This document shows positions 48,132 through 59,066 of a stretch of DNA of 64,000 nt, in pieces. The position numbers and the translations under genes were made by a program. Source of the stretch: Brachyhypopomus gauderio (Eukaryota > Chordata > Actinopteri > Gymnotiformes > Hypopomidae); the NCBI RefSeq assembly GCF_052324685.1, contig NW_027506893.1:1540652-1604651 (forward strand), written 5' to 3'. The notes below the pieces were generated by a model. The model had not been told where the DNA came from. It saw only the letters and a list, made by a program, of their open reading frames with translations, and ran no database searches. Within the stretch, counting starts at the first letter, position 1. Each line of letters starts with the position of its first letter.

Positions 48132-48360
48132 ACATGATTATTGATTCTAATTACTTTAAGTAGCTGAGTCATACACACAGGTTTTTCTGTTTCCATATTG
48201 ATATCCCCTACAGTCAGCAAGATGGTGCAGTGCAAGTCAGCTTTGGCTCAGTGTTCTTCTAGTACTTTCTCTGTTTTTGTTTCTTCCCTGGGTGGTGGTG
48301 TTCCTAAATCCTACAAGATGCTTTATTCCAGGTAAAGATCCCCAAGTTATCCAGTGTAAG
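48132..48360 (-). repeat. Upstream flank shared by copies B and C
   Basis: 48132-48330 matches the complement of 58320-58510 almost base for base, so B and C form a divergent inverted duplication. Beyond 48330 B resembles the flank of A. Confidence 0.75.
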
Positions 48361-49600
48361 ACAAAAAAAGAGTGTGTCTCCTGACTTGATGCAAAATGGT
48401 AAATCTTTATTCCAATAAAAGCAGCAGTGAAGTACAATAAAGTGCTGTGGACTCTGTGTAACTTACAGAATTACCAGCAATAGAAGAACGTACCATATAT
48501 ACATTTATACATACCACCTCCCACCTAAGCTCCTCCAGTGAAGGATGTGATGTCAGTTGGTCATGAGTATTGTTTCTGCAGTTAGTATTCTGCAGTTTCA
48601 TCTATGACAAATTAACGAATATTGAGTTCTGCCATGGTCCTACCGCGATCGTTTGATGCAATAGAAAAACACACCAGAGTTCTGTTGTTTAACATTGAAA
48701 CATTTATTAAAACTTACAAATATCTTTGGAGAGCAGCAAAAGCACACACAAACTATCTGTAGCACACCAAGTGCAGCTCTGACAAAGTTCTCACAAAGTC
48801 TTTTATCTCCGTGAGAGTAGCTCCCACCCTTGTTACTCACACCTGCTACCTTATCAGATAGAGAGTGTAGGCTCTGCCAGTCACACCATGTCCTAGCTCA
48901 ACTATTTTCTTGTAATCTTCCATTTACCCCACAATCTAGTTTTCTGCCAAACAATATTACAGTTAAGCATTTACTTTATTAATGCATAGTTAGTTAAGCT
49001 TATCAAAATCATGATGATAATAATATTCCCACATAACCCAGTCACCTTTGGGTCCATACCGTAATTTCTTGAACTACTAGTTATTAAATTCCCATAAAAT
49101 AAAATAGAGTCCATTATCGATTGAAGAGAATAGGAGGTATCTGTTTTACACAGGACAGAAATACACAGGCACTTGTTGACTTGAGGACCGCTCTGTCCTT
49201 GATAGAGAAACAACGAATCATACACAGAGTGCCACAACAATTCATAAAAATGAATCGTTAAAATTATCATTAAAATGATCTTAACCAATACTATTGAATA
49301 TCTCTCATGGCTGCTAACGAAATAATGAAGCTGTTTTCCATGCCTGCTATGGAACGTTCCAGAATGGTCCATCTGATGATTACAAAGTGGCCACTTGCAC
49401 CAGTGCCCACTGAAATATTTACTCTGAACCCAGAGGCCTCTGAATAAGACTTGTGTCTTATTCAATGCTCAAACTTTGAGGCTGAGGGTGTGTGCATGGG
49501 GGCGTGGGCATCTCCCATGTGTGCTATGACCGGCTCACCGTAACCATTTTAATTAATGGTATGTATGAATAATGGGTTTGTTACTTGCTTTTTTAGCTAG
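48361..49600 (-). repeat. LTR-like sequences, possibly two old ERV LTRs
   Basis: On the minus strand there are AATAAA signals followed after 30-60 bp by CATTTTGCATCAAGTC (near 48390) and TATTGCATCAAACG (near 48660). These echo the U5 part of the provirus LTR at 28760-28820 (CTTGCATCAACGAAC). One unit may be 48630-49033, with ends TGCCATGG and TTCCCACA. No target duplication is visible. The 164-residue minus-strand frame at 48971-49465 is unrecognised. Confidence 0.33.
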
Positions 49601-50065
49601 GTAGTATAGCTACTTAAGCCAACTAAAAAATAAAAGTAAACAAAACATTTAGATCACCTATAGATCCACTTCTCTAACTAAAGTAGGAACAAGGAAGAAA
49701 GGAGGGTCTCGGAAGAAAATTAGGAAGAACGCAAAACTCCCGACTAATGGGAATCTAATGGGAATGCTAATCGCATTAACCCTTGTATTTTGGTGAGAAA
49801 GTAATACATTAATTATGTTATGGGCAGAGGTGGAAAGGGTACTGAAAATTCTGGGTTAGGGTTCTGTCGCTTATCCATGTTGTGGAAACAAAAGCCTATA
49901 ACTTGACTTTAAATTCATCAATTGGTTTTAGAAATGACTCATATGAAAGCTGAAACGCTCCCAAATGAGATTTAATTTATGAAAATAAATTTGCTTCACT
50001 GCAGAAATATTGATCATTTAATGAACATAGAAAGATCAGATTTTGGCAAGACAAAAGTGACAAAG
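49601..50065. other. AT-rich sequence, nothing recognised
   Basis: No gene, tandem repeat or clear terminus is seen, except a short GGCAGAGGTGGAAAGGGTAC block near 49825 that resembles a common fish MITE tip. Confidence 0.4.
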
Positions 50066-50362
50066 TGACGGGCAGGGTGAGCGAAATAAAATGGAAGCGA
50101 TCATGCCAAGTCTCAGAGAAAAAGTTTGGTTTATTGAAAAAAGTGCGCAAACCAAAAACCCGTGACTTAGATCCGAATTAGGGATATAATAACCAGTGGT
50201 CAACTGGTACAAAGACAAGACATATATAGGCAAACAAACGACCCTCAGGTGAGACGGATCATGGGCTCCACCCACCCGAGGGACGAACATAATGCAACGA
50301 TTGACAGGACAGCTGCCGCTGTAGACGGGGGCGACCAGTAGGGGGCCCTCCGTACCGTGACA
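50066..50362 (-). repeat. Gypsy-like solo LTR with 5-bp duplication
   Basis: On the minus strand the 297-bp unit begins TGTCACGGTACGG and ends CCTGCCCGTCA. CAAAG on the plus strand lies at both sides (50061-50065, 50363-50367). It carries TATATA and AATAAA signals in the expected order. Tips of the same family occur at 38077 and 63678. Confidence 0.88.
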
Positions 50363-50504
50363 CAAAGAGAATCACTAAAAATAACACATCCTACAAAGGG
50401 AACACATCCCACATCTAATGAATAAAATCTTCAAGTTGAAAATCTTGTGGAATGTGTTGAGAACAATAAAATCCTATTATTATTATCCCATAGTCAAGTG
50501 AAGT

Positions 50505-50538
<34 letters not shown>

Positions 50539-50589
50539 GCCCACCTCCACCCCCCCATCTTTGGAGGACAACTTTGTTTTTATGTACAG

Positions 50590-50870
50590 ATTTAAATGGC
50601 AATTATAACAATTCTGTATAATATATAGTGTAGTGATAACAATATATAGTGATAACAATATGCAAAGTGATAATTATTGGGGTTAGGTGGACCAAGAAAA
50701 GAGGGGGAGAGAAATAATAAAAAGGGAAAAGACAGAGGTAGGAGAAGAAAGGAGAAGAAAAAGAAAAAAAAGAAGAAAAAAAAATAATAATAATAAAAAA
50801 AAAAAAAAAAAAAAAAATTAATAATAATAAAATAATAATAATAATAATATTAATAAAATAAAACACGCAA
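50590..50870. repeat. Low-complexity purine and AAT tract
   Basis: A G/A-only stretch (about 50690-50785) leads into A runs and AAT repeats (to 50865). It lies inside the LINE 3' UTR. The frame of Phe/Ile runs opposite is compositional. Confidence 0.8.
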
Positions 50871-50999
50871 CCAGCTCAAATGACCACTGCAAAGAAGTAC
50901 AGAAAGTAAACCAAATACATATAGTGCAGATGAGTGCGATGTATGGGTGTGTGTGAGTGTGTGTTTATGTGCAACCTAGAAGTGCAACATAGGATAGAT

Positions 51000-52142
51000 G
51001 TATGGAATGTACTTACCAGCAAGGGTGGGTAGCTGCGACAGCACTCCCCCAGAGGCCAGAGGCGGGTGGAGAGAGACCCGGGAATCCCACCCGCCCACAG
51101 CCCCCCACAGAGCGGTGGAGTACCAGAGCCGCACTTCCCAGAAACCCTCACCCGCCCGCCCCCGCAGGCGGGAGAGAGAGACCCCGGACAGCGCCCCACC
51201 AGTCAAGGAGCGCAGGTCCAGGGGAACCAGAGGGAACAGAGCGCCTCCCCCCCAGGATGCCCCCCCCCAGGGGCCAGCGGCAAAACCACGGCGCCACGCG
51301 CCCGGAAAGCCACCCACCACCCGGCAGGGCCCACCTCCCGCCGAGGAGCACCCGGCCGCCCCATACCACCACCGCCCAGGGGAGCGGGCCAACCGCCCCT
51401 ACGCCGGGGGGCCAAGCCGGACTCCGGAGCTCCAAGGCGCCCCCCCTCTGGAGTGGTGCAGTAGTCTCAGGGGAGTGTCCATGAGTGAACCGGGCACGAC
51501 CAGCCCCGACCCAGAACCAGCTGTCCTCACCCACCTAACCAAACCCACCCTACATTCGCCCCTATACACCCCCACCATGTACACACCCACCCCCACACAC
51601 ACACATACACTCAAATTCACCCTCACACCTCCAAACCTGGCCATATGTCCCCTCCCTCCAACACGCACTCATTCATCCACCCATTCAGAAACAAGAAGAA
51701 AACAAGGACAGAGACACACACTTATCCAGACTAGCACACCCTCTGCGGCAGGGGCAAATGGCTGGACCAGCAAGGACCAGTAGCGGTCCTAGGAAGCCCC
51801 CAGCCCAGTCCCGTGCCAGCAACCCCCCCCCGCCCCGGCAGGGAGCAGGAAGTGGGTGAAGGAAGGCCTTCCCACCCCTCCACCCCCAGTGTTGTGTGTA
51901 GGTGTTGGTGTATATGCATGTGTCGTAGTGTGTGATACTATGGTGCAGTTAAAATTGAGGGGACAGGTGCTAGGACAAACGTGAGTGCATGTCCACACCG
52001 TCCCCTCAAAGGCCCTCAATGTCTAAAGTGCAGTAAAAACTGAGGGACAGACAGTGGTGAGGAGACGGGTGAACCATGGCAGCAGGCCCACCTCGTCAAC
52101 CTCTGGGTACCTGCCTGTCCCCAGAATCCTAAATGAGCAAGG

Positions 52143-52189
<47 letters not shown>

Positions 52190-53182
52190 GTGGGTGGGTG
52201 GGAATGCTTAGGTCCAGAGGAAAGGGTCCTCTGGAAGAGGAGAGCCAGCTTGCTAGCTGGCTCATTGAGCACCGAACTTCACTGCCCCCCCAGCTCAAGG
52301 CAGGGAGCGGTCGACCCGGGGAGACCAGGGCGGCAACCCCCCCCACCACCACATCCAAGCCCGGATCCACACCACCCCCACCACAGAGAGCAGCCGGTCC
52401 GCACATCCACATACACCTAGACACACATTTCTTTCATACACATATGCACTCACACACATTTAACCCATAAATATATACATATATACACATATACATACAT
52501 ACATCCGTCCATATATATAAATATATACATACACATACATACATATATACATATATATCTACACATACATATACACCTACACACGCTAGTCCCATATACA
52601 CCACACCCCTGTGTATGCACCCACAACCATACCAATCGCACAGTGAACAAACGATGACAGACATCAACAGTATTGAGGACATGCTGGTCGGAGTCCGGAG
52701 CCCTACCTCCCGGCCCACCCCAGACATCCCCATCATCCACCACCCCACTCCCACCACCCAGGCACCTCGGAGCCCCAAGGCCCAGACCCGACCCCCCGAC
52801 CCAGGCGGACCGACCCATCCCCCCCAGCGGCGCAACCGCAGCGGCGCAGGTCCCCCCGCACGGGCAGGGCCCCAGCTCTGGGTCGGGGGGCCCCAGGCAC
52901 CAGGCCCCGGGTCCCGCCACCCGGCCCCACAGGGGAGGCCAGCCACCCCGCCGAGGGCCAGCACCCGCCCCTCCCCACGCCCCGGCCCCACACCCCAGAG
53001 CCCAGAGGGAGCGCCACCCAAGCCCCCCTAACCACCGCCCGCCAGGGCAAGCACATGCCATCCCAGGTCGGCAGCCCCGGCCCCCCCGCCCAGAAAGTGG
53101 CCGGCACGAGCAGTCTCCCCGGGGTCGACCCCCAGCCACCAACCGGCCCTCCGGGGGCCGAGGCCCCCGCCAACCACCCCGA
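51000..53182 (-). other. GC-rich LINE 3' UTR with G-runs on the sense strand
   Basis: About 2.2 kb of very GC-rich sequence in otherwise AT-rich surroundings. On the plus strand it is C-rich with many CCCC runs, so the LINE RNA would be G-rich. It holds a (TG)n-G18 tract (52145-52190) and TATACATA repeats (52465-52570). ORFs of 60-260 residues overlap in all six frames, which is what GC-rich, stop-poor sequence gives; none has a recognisable domain. Confidence 0.65.
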
Positions 53183-56100
53183 CTAGCTAATGGAACTGAT
53201 CAGTGGGGACCAAAGAGAATTAAATTCCTCCAACTGGTCTTTAGAGGAAGCAGACATTCTCTCCAGACAGATGTGATCAAGTAATAAATTTTTGTAATGA
53301 GTAATATGCAGGTCCTTTTTCGTTTTCCAATTGATAAGAATGGTTTTCTTGGCGATGCATAGGGCAGTGAGAACTATGTGTGATATGTCTGCCTCTGTAT
53401 CTAATTCACTGACGTCTCCTAAGATGCACAGTCTGGGGGAAGTTGGGATGCAGCTTTTAAGCCCCGTGGACAATTCTACACATACCTTCTTCCAGAATTC
53501 CTTAACAGGCCTACAATCCCATATAGCATGCATATAGTTATCAATTATATTGCCTGTACAGTGGGTGCATATGTTTGATTGTGCTAGGCCCATTTGGAAC
53601 ATCCTTTGTCCTGTATAGTGTGTTCTATGAAGGACTTTGTATTGTATAAGTTGTAAGTTGGGGCTTTTACTTATTTTGAAGATATTTGTACATATGTCGG
53701 TCCAGAAATGTTGATCTGGATTAATAAATAGATCTCGTTCCCATTTGGCTATCGGAAGGGATATTGAGTCATCAAATTTTAACAATAATTTATACAATTT
53801 TGATAATAATTTAGGAGTATATAGATTAAAAAATTCAGTTATCCATGCTGATATTTCTAAGTTCAGTTGATTGCGGTTGAATCTCTGTTGAATGATGGAT
53901 TTTAATTGTTGATATTCCAGAAATCTACTGTTGTTTATTCCATATTCTGATACAAGTTCTTGGAATGTGACAAAGTTTCCATCTTTAATAACATGTTCTA
54001 AATTTTTTATTCCCCTGTCATGCCATGATGAAAAATGTAGTACTTTCTTGTTCTGACAGATGTCTGGATTGTTCCAAATGGGTGTTAGTTTGCATGGGAT
54101 GAGTGGGGACCGAGTTAATTTAAGGAATTCCCACCAGGCTGTCAGTGAAGTATTTATATTAAGGCTTTTAAAGCAGTCCTGACGCTTAATATTAGAGCTA
54201 ATGTAAGGTAGGTCTGAGAGTTTTATTTTCCCGCAAAATGCTTGTTCTAGGTCCAACCATGGCCTGTCTATTAAGTCGTATTTGACCCATTTTAAAATGT
54301 ACTGTAATCTATTGGCTAAGAAATATTGATAAAAATTTGGTAATTCTAAGCCACCATTGCGTTTTGGCTTTTGCAAGGTTTTCATACTTATTCTTGATGG
54401 CTTGTTTTTCCATAGAAATTTTGAGATGTTTGAATCTAGGGATTTAAACCAAGCAGCAGAGGGTTTATTTGGGATTAATGAGAATAAATAGTTAACTTTG
54501 GGTAGAACCATCATTTTAATGGTAGCCACTCTCCCCATGAGTGATATAGGTAAAGCGTTCCAACGTGTGAGATCATCTTCTATTGTTTTTAATAGAGGGA
54601 TATGATTTAACTGCACCAAGTCTAACAGTTTAGCAGAGACATGTATGCCTAAATATCTAATATTACCTGATTGTAGTGGAGTGGTGGTCGTGTTCTGGAA
54701 ACTACAGTTTATAGGCAAAACTGTTGATTTGCCCCAGTTGATGGAATATTCTGTTATAGAAGAGAAGCTGTCTATAAGTTTGATTGTATTCGGAAGGGAA
54801 GCTTGTGTGTTCTGTAGGAAAAGTAATACATCATCTGCATAGAGACTTATCCTATGGTTTGTGGTTCCTGTGTTAATTCCTGTAATATTTGCATTTTGTC
54901 GAATTGCTGCTGCTAATGGCTCAATGAAGAGAACGAAAAGTGAGGGTGATAGTGGACAGCCCTGCCTGGTGCCCCTTTGCAGAGTGAAGCTTTGTGAGGT
55001 GATGTCGTTTGTCCTAACCCGTGCATTAGGAGAACTATGTAAGGCTTTGATCCAGTTAATGAAGGATGGGCCAAATCCAAATTTGTGTAGAACTGCTAAT
55101 AAATATTTCCAGTTTACCCGGTCAAATGCTTTTTCTGCATCTAAAGATACAATGGTAGTCTCTAATTTGTTAATTGTGCAGTAATCTATTATGTTTATTA
55201 GTCTGCGTGTATTGTTGGCAGATTGTCTACCCTTGATAAAACCTGTCTGGTCTGGATGTATTATAAGTGGGGTGATTTCCTCTAATCTTCTGGCAAGTGC
55301 TTTGCAAATAATTTTAAGATCTACGTTTATGAGTGAAATGGGGCGATAGCTGGAAGGAAGTGTAGGGTCTTTGCCTGGCTTTAGAAGTACACTGATGTTA
55401 GCAGAATTCATGTCTGGAGACAGGACATGATCTTTTTGAATTTGATTTACCATTCTAAAAAAGGTTGGTTCTAGCACAGACCATAATTCTTTGTAGAATT
55501 CTACAGGAAATCCATCTGGTCCTGGAGCTTTGTTATTTGGTAGCTGCTGTAAGGCTTCATGTAATTCGGGCAGAGCAAGTGGTGAATCCAGTGCAACAAT
55601 TTGTTCGTTTTCTAGCTTTGGGAGATTTATATTATTAATAAATTCTTCAATAGCTGAATCTGATGGATTAATCTGTGATGCGTATAAAGCTTTATAAAAC
55701 TCTTTAAAAGCTTTATTTATTTGTTGTGGGTCGTGAATAATGCTGCCTGTTGAGTTCTTAATAGAGGAGATAGTTGTTTTTTCCTTATTAAGCTTTAACT
55801 GATTAGCAAGGAATTTTCCAGATTTATTGCCATGTTCAAAATTCTGCCAGCGCAGTCTTTGCAGTAAAAATTGTGTCTTTTTATCTATTATTTCATTCAA
55901 TTCCAGTTTGAGTTTCCTCAGCTTGTTCAGTGTGTGTTCTTGTGGTGAAGCAGCATGGGCAGCTTCTAAAGATTTTATTTTTTCTTCCAATTCTAATACC
56001 TGTGTTTTTTCTGTCTTTTTCTTATGTGTGCAGTAGGATATTATTTTCCCCCGCATTACTGCCTTCCCTGCTTCCCAAAGAACACACGGAGAGGTACCTG

Positions 56101-56968
56101 GTAGATCGTTATATTCTAAATATGTTGCCCATTCTTTTTTGAAGTAATTAATGAAATCTTGTTCCTTAAGTAATGATGTATTTAATCTCCAGTTCCTCGT
56201 TGCTGGTGTGGTTCTTTTCTGTGTCAAAGAGAGAGAGACCGGTGCATGGTCACTGATAGTGATAGGGTGAATACAAGTGTCTGTGACATCTGTCATAATG
56301 GAATTGCTAACTAAGAAGTTGTCTAAACGAGAATGTGAGTGGTGTACTGCCGAAAAGAAAGAGTAGTCCCGGAGAGTGGGGTGTTGTGAACGCCACGCAT
56401 CAGAGAGCCCAAAATCGTTCATATATTGTTTTAGGGTGTCTGCAGACTGCCAGTTCCTTTGACTCACTGCTGTACTGAGCCTGTCGATATCTGGATCAAG
56501 TACCAAGTTGAAGTCTCCTCCTATTATTAGTTTGGTGTCAGAGTGATCAGAGAGTGCAGTGAAAATATTGTGGAAAAAGGAGGGGTCGTCAACATTCGGC
56601 CCATATATGTTAGCAAAACATAAACGCATATTTAGAATGGATAGGTTGAGTATTATGTATCTACCATCTGGATCAGTTATATTGTTGCTAATGGAAAAGC
56701 TTATCCTTTTATTAATTAATATGGCCACCCCCCTTTGTTTTGAGTTGTAACAGGCTGAGTACAGGTGTGGGAACTGAGGACAGGTCAGTGTGTATGTAGG
56801 TGTTTTAGACATATGTGTTTCCTGTAGAAAGACAATATCTGCTTGTAAGTCGTTTAGCCGATTAAAAATTTTCAATCTCTTTTCCCTCGAACCGGTTCCA
56901 CGTACATTCCATGTGACGAACTTCAGTGAACTAATGTTAAAACTACTTGTTTGAGTGTTGGATGGTTG
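53183..56968 (-). CDS. L1/Tx1-like ORF2: endonuclease and reverse transcriptase
   Basis: The frame is open for about 1260 residues with no stop or frameshift. No ATG was found upstream of the endonuclease core, so the start is uncertain; 56875 is a TTG, and upstream residues LKFVTWNVRGTG are clearly the endonuclease start. From 56875, endonuclease motifs are FLQETH (about residues 15-20), ANIYGPNVDDP, IIGGDFNLVLDP and ISDHAPVSLSL. RT motifs follow: APGPDGFPVEFYKEL, SYRPISLIN, HPDQTGFIKGR, LDAEKAFDRVNW, RQGCPLSPSLF and YADDVLLF near residue 676. A C-terminal Cys/His-type segment (ICTHCTGN, about residue 1100) follows. The enzyme nicks DNA and copies LINE RNA at the cut. It may still be active, though the element lacks most of ORF1. 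Confidence 0.9.
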   Translation of the reverse strand, partial: QPSNTQTSSFNISSLKFVTWNVRGTGSREKRLKIFNRLNDLQADIVFLQETHMSKTPTYTLTCPQFPHLYSACYNSKQRGVAILINKRISFSISNNITDPDGRYIILNLSILNMRLCFANIYGPNVDDPSFFHNIFTALSDHSDTKLIIGGDFNLVLDPDIDRLSTAVSQRNWQSADTLKQYMNDFGLSDAWRSQHPTLRDYSFFSAVHHSHSRLDNFLVSNSIMTDVTDTCIHPITISDHAPVSLSLTQKRTTPATRNWRLNTSLLKEQDFINYFKKEWATYLEYNDLPGTSPCVLWEAGKAVMRGKIISYCTHKKKTEKTQVLELEEKIKSLEAAHAASPQEHTLNKLRKLKLELNEIIDKKTQFLLQRLRWQNFEHGNKSGKFLANQLKLNKEKTTISSIKNSTGSIIHDPQQINKAFKEFYKALYASQINPSDSAIEEFINNINLPKLENEQIVALDSPLALPELHEALQQLPNNKAPGPDGFPVEFYKELWSVLEPTFFRMVNQIQKDHVLSPDMNSANISVLLKPGKDPTLPSSYRPISLINVDLKIICKALARRLEEITPLIIHPDQTGFIKGRQSANNTRRLINIIDYCTINKLETTIVSLDAEKAFDRVNWKYLLAVLHKFGFGPSFINWIKALHSSPNARVRTNDITSQSFTLQRGTRQGCPLSPSLFVLFIEPLAAAIRQNANITGINTGTTNHRISLYADDVLLFLQNTQASLPNTIKLIDSFSSITEYSINWGKSTVLPINCSFQNTTTTPLQSGNIRYLGIHVSAKLLDLVQLNHIPLLKTIEDDLTRWNALPISLMGRVATIKMMVLPKVNYLFSLIPNKPSAAWFKSLDSNISKFLWKNKPSRISMKTLQKPKRNGGLELPNFYQYFLANRLQYILKWVKYDLIDRPWLDLEQAFCGKIKLSDLPYISSNIKRQDCFKSLNINTSLTAWWEFLKLTRSPLIPCKLTPIWNNPDICQNKKVLHFSSWHDRGIKNLEHVIKDGNFVTFQELVSEYGINNSRFLEYQQLKSIIQQRFNRNQLNLEISAWITEFFNLYTPKLLSKLYKLLLKFDDSISLPIAKWERDLFINPDQHFWTDICTNIFKISKSPNLQLIQYKVLHRTHYTGQRMFQMGLAQSNICTHCTGNIIDNYMHAIWDCRPVKEFWKKVCVELSTGLKSCIPTSPRLCILGDVSELDTEADISHIVLTALCIAKKTILINWKTKKDLHITHYKNLLLDHICLERMSASSKDQLEEFNSLWSPLISSIS

Positions 56969-57450
56969 CTAAAGGTGTGTGTGTTGCACTTCTGTGTTGT
57001 ATGCCTGTGTTGAATGTTTCGTGTATGTGTCTGCGTCTGCGCTACATGCCTGTGTGTCTGTGCCTGCATGAATCGGTCATGTGTGTGTATCTCCTGTGTG
57101 TTAGTGCGAGAATGTGCTATATGTCTACGTGTGTGTCTGTTTTGCCTACCTGCCTGCATGTGCGTGTGTGTGTGCATACAATACATTGCAGTCTTGAAAG
57201 TGGGTGAACAAATCGCTGGGTGAGTGTAGAAAGAGAAAAAGAGAGGGGAAGGGAAAAGGAAAAGGAGACGTACACTGAAAGTGCATATACAACAAAAAAA
57301 GTATAAACAACTAGGACTAATGACGGAAAACATACAGTACGGTGCTAATTAGACCGGCATTAGTTATTTAAATTAAACATGTCTTGTTGTTCTAGGCGAA
57401 AAGTAATGTGTAGTAAGGAGTTAGTGTCGGTGTTGATACATTTCACCTGT
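56969..57450 (-). other. LINE region between ORF1 end and ORF2
   Basis: This is a TG-rich stretch (57000-57180 on the plus strand) plus purine-rich sequence. No gene is supported. The frames here are products of the TGTG composition. Confidence 0.5.
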
Positions 57451-57595
57451 TTAGAACAGCCATGGTGTTGTGTTGGTGTCGCGGTAGAGTTGACCGTTTA
57501 CGTAGAGTTTATCCACTGATATTACAGCCCGGGATCCTGCCTGGATGAAACTCTTGCGGATGGGAAACAAGTCAAGTAGTTTTAAATAATAAGAG
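57451..57595 (-). pseudogene. End of LINE ORF1 (truncated)
   Basis: The C-terminal stretch reads LFPIRKSFIQAGSRAVISVD followed by KLYVNGQLYRD and a stop at 57451. The VDKLYVNGQLYR segment is of the type at the end of fish L1/Tx1 ORF1 proteins. Only about 45 residues are left, so the element is 5' truncated here. The same frame continues upstream into Tc1 sequence by chance. Confidence 0.5.
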
Positions 57596-58265
57596 GATGA
57601 TGATAACTGTACAAGGTCAGAGTAGACATATGTGTGACAAGAGACACAAAACGGGACAATAGTGTAATGCAAGAGTAGTGAAGTGAGACACCCTGAGACA
57701 TCCTGAGGAATCTCTTTCCAGACCTGGATTAAAGTGTCAGTCAACTCCTGGGCAGTCTGTGGTGCAGCATGGCATTGGTGGATGGAACGAGACATGATGT
57801 CCCAGATGTGCTCGATTGGATTCAGGTCTGGGGAACAGCAGGGTAATCCATAGCATCAATGCCTTCATCATGCAGGAACTGCTGACACACTTCAGCCACA
57901 TGAGACCAAGCATTGTGATGCATCAGAAGGATCCCAGGGTCCACTGCACCAGCATATGATCTCACAGTGGGTCTGAGGATCTCATCCCTGTACCTATTTG
58001 CAGTCAGGGTACCTCTGCTACTGGGTTGTTGCCATCCTATGGCCCCCTCCATGTCTCCTGGTATCTGCTCCATGCTCTGGACCCTGTGCTGACAGACACA
58101 GCAAACCTTCTTGCCACAGCACACATTGATGTGCCATCCTGTATGAGCTGCACTACCTGAGCAACATCTGTGGGTTATAGATACGTCATCATGCTCCCTC
58201 TATGGTGAGAGAACTGACAAAATGCAGAAGTGACCAAAACATCAGCTAGAAAGGACGAGAACAGA
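57596..58265 (-). pseudogene. Decayed Tc1-like transposase
   Basis: Frame 57822-58124 has [21 protein letters not shown] and [19 protein letters not shown], where a catalytic Asp would normally be in an HDNA context; here it reads HHNA, so that acid is lost. Frame 57451-57795 has IMSRSIHQCHAAPQTAQELT and QVWKEIPQD, the usual end of another Tc1 subfamily. The N-terminal DNA-binding part is eroded, with an apparent deletion near 58080. Unlike the Tc1 at 34359-35976, this copy is dead and of a different subfamily. The LINE at 50507-57595 interrupts its right part. Confidence 0.75.
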
Positions 58266-58510
58266 GTACCGTTTTACCATGTTCTTTACCTATATAAAAT
58301 GTAAAGAAATAATAAATAAAGCATCTTGTAGGATTTAGGAACACCACCACCCAGGGAAGAAACAAAAACAGAGAAAGTACTAGAAGAACACTGAGCCAAA
58401 GCTGACTTGCACTGCACCATCTTGCTGACTGTAGGGGATATCAATATGGAAACAGAAAAACCTGTGTGTAGGACTCAGCTACTTAAAGTAATTAGAATCA
58501 ATAATCAGGT

Positions 58511-58539
58511 CCTTTCACTTTTGCTTTCAGGGTATAAAA
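58511..58539 (+). promoter_or_regulatory. Promoter of copy C: IRF/ISRE-like site plus TATA box
   Basis: CCTTTCACTTTTGCTTTC (58511-58528; complement GAAAGCAAAAGTGAAAGG) is followed 4 bp later by TATAAAA (58533-58539). The 5' UTR exon runs from about 58565 to 58635 and ends at GTAAGGAG; its second part starts at 59051, 16 nt before the ATG. Confidence 0.72.
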
Positions 58540-59066
58540 CTCTGCAACAGCATCTCTGAAAACAGACCGTGACATTATTATCCTCATCACACAGGGCGTC
58601 AGAGGCTCACAGGACGGATTCTTCACTCGTTTGATGTAAGGAGATTTCTCTCTCATGTGAGATATTTTACTTGATGATTGACCATAGTGTGCTGTTATGA
58701 TATAGATTTTGCTGGTTTGATTAACACTTTGGAAGTAGTAATTAATGTTTTTTTTTCTGAGTACATGGAATTTACAAGAAAACAGAAAGCTATTTTTAAT
58801 TAAGGTTACTATGAATCAGCAAACAGATCTAATCATTTCATTTCTGAAAGCTGGTTTTCTTTTAATTTCTCCTGATACTGATCTTGTCTGCATGCAAAAA
58901 ATAATTGGTTGTTGCAAGAAGTATAAAAAAAATAATTAATTTCCATTTTTTTTTCTGTAATTTTTATTTGAAATCATATGCACATTTTGTTAAGGCACTT
59001 TAAGTTGATACAAATAATTTTCATCTTGTATCATTGTTTTGTTGTTTTAGCAGAAGAAGAGGCAAA

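Larger units (their letters stand above)
50507..57595 (-). mobile_element. L1/Tx1-like LINE with long open ORF2
   Basis: It runs from a 5'-truncated ORF1 end (about 57590) through ORF2 (56968-53183) and a 2-kb GC-rich 3' UTR to a poly(A) tail, seen as T31 at 50507-50537. AACTACTT borders both ends on the minus strand (near 57580 and at 50500-50507), a possible target duplication. It is inserted in a decayed Tc1 copy. Confidence 0.85.

Noticed and set aside
50976..53284. Many overlapping long ORFs on both strands (up to 261 residues)
   Set aside because: They come from GC-rich sequence with few stop codons, overlap in all frames, are Pro/Gly/Arg-rich without domains, and lie in a LINE 3' UTR.
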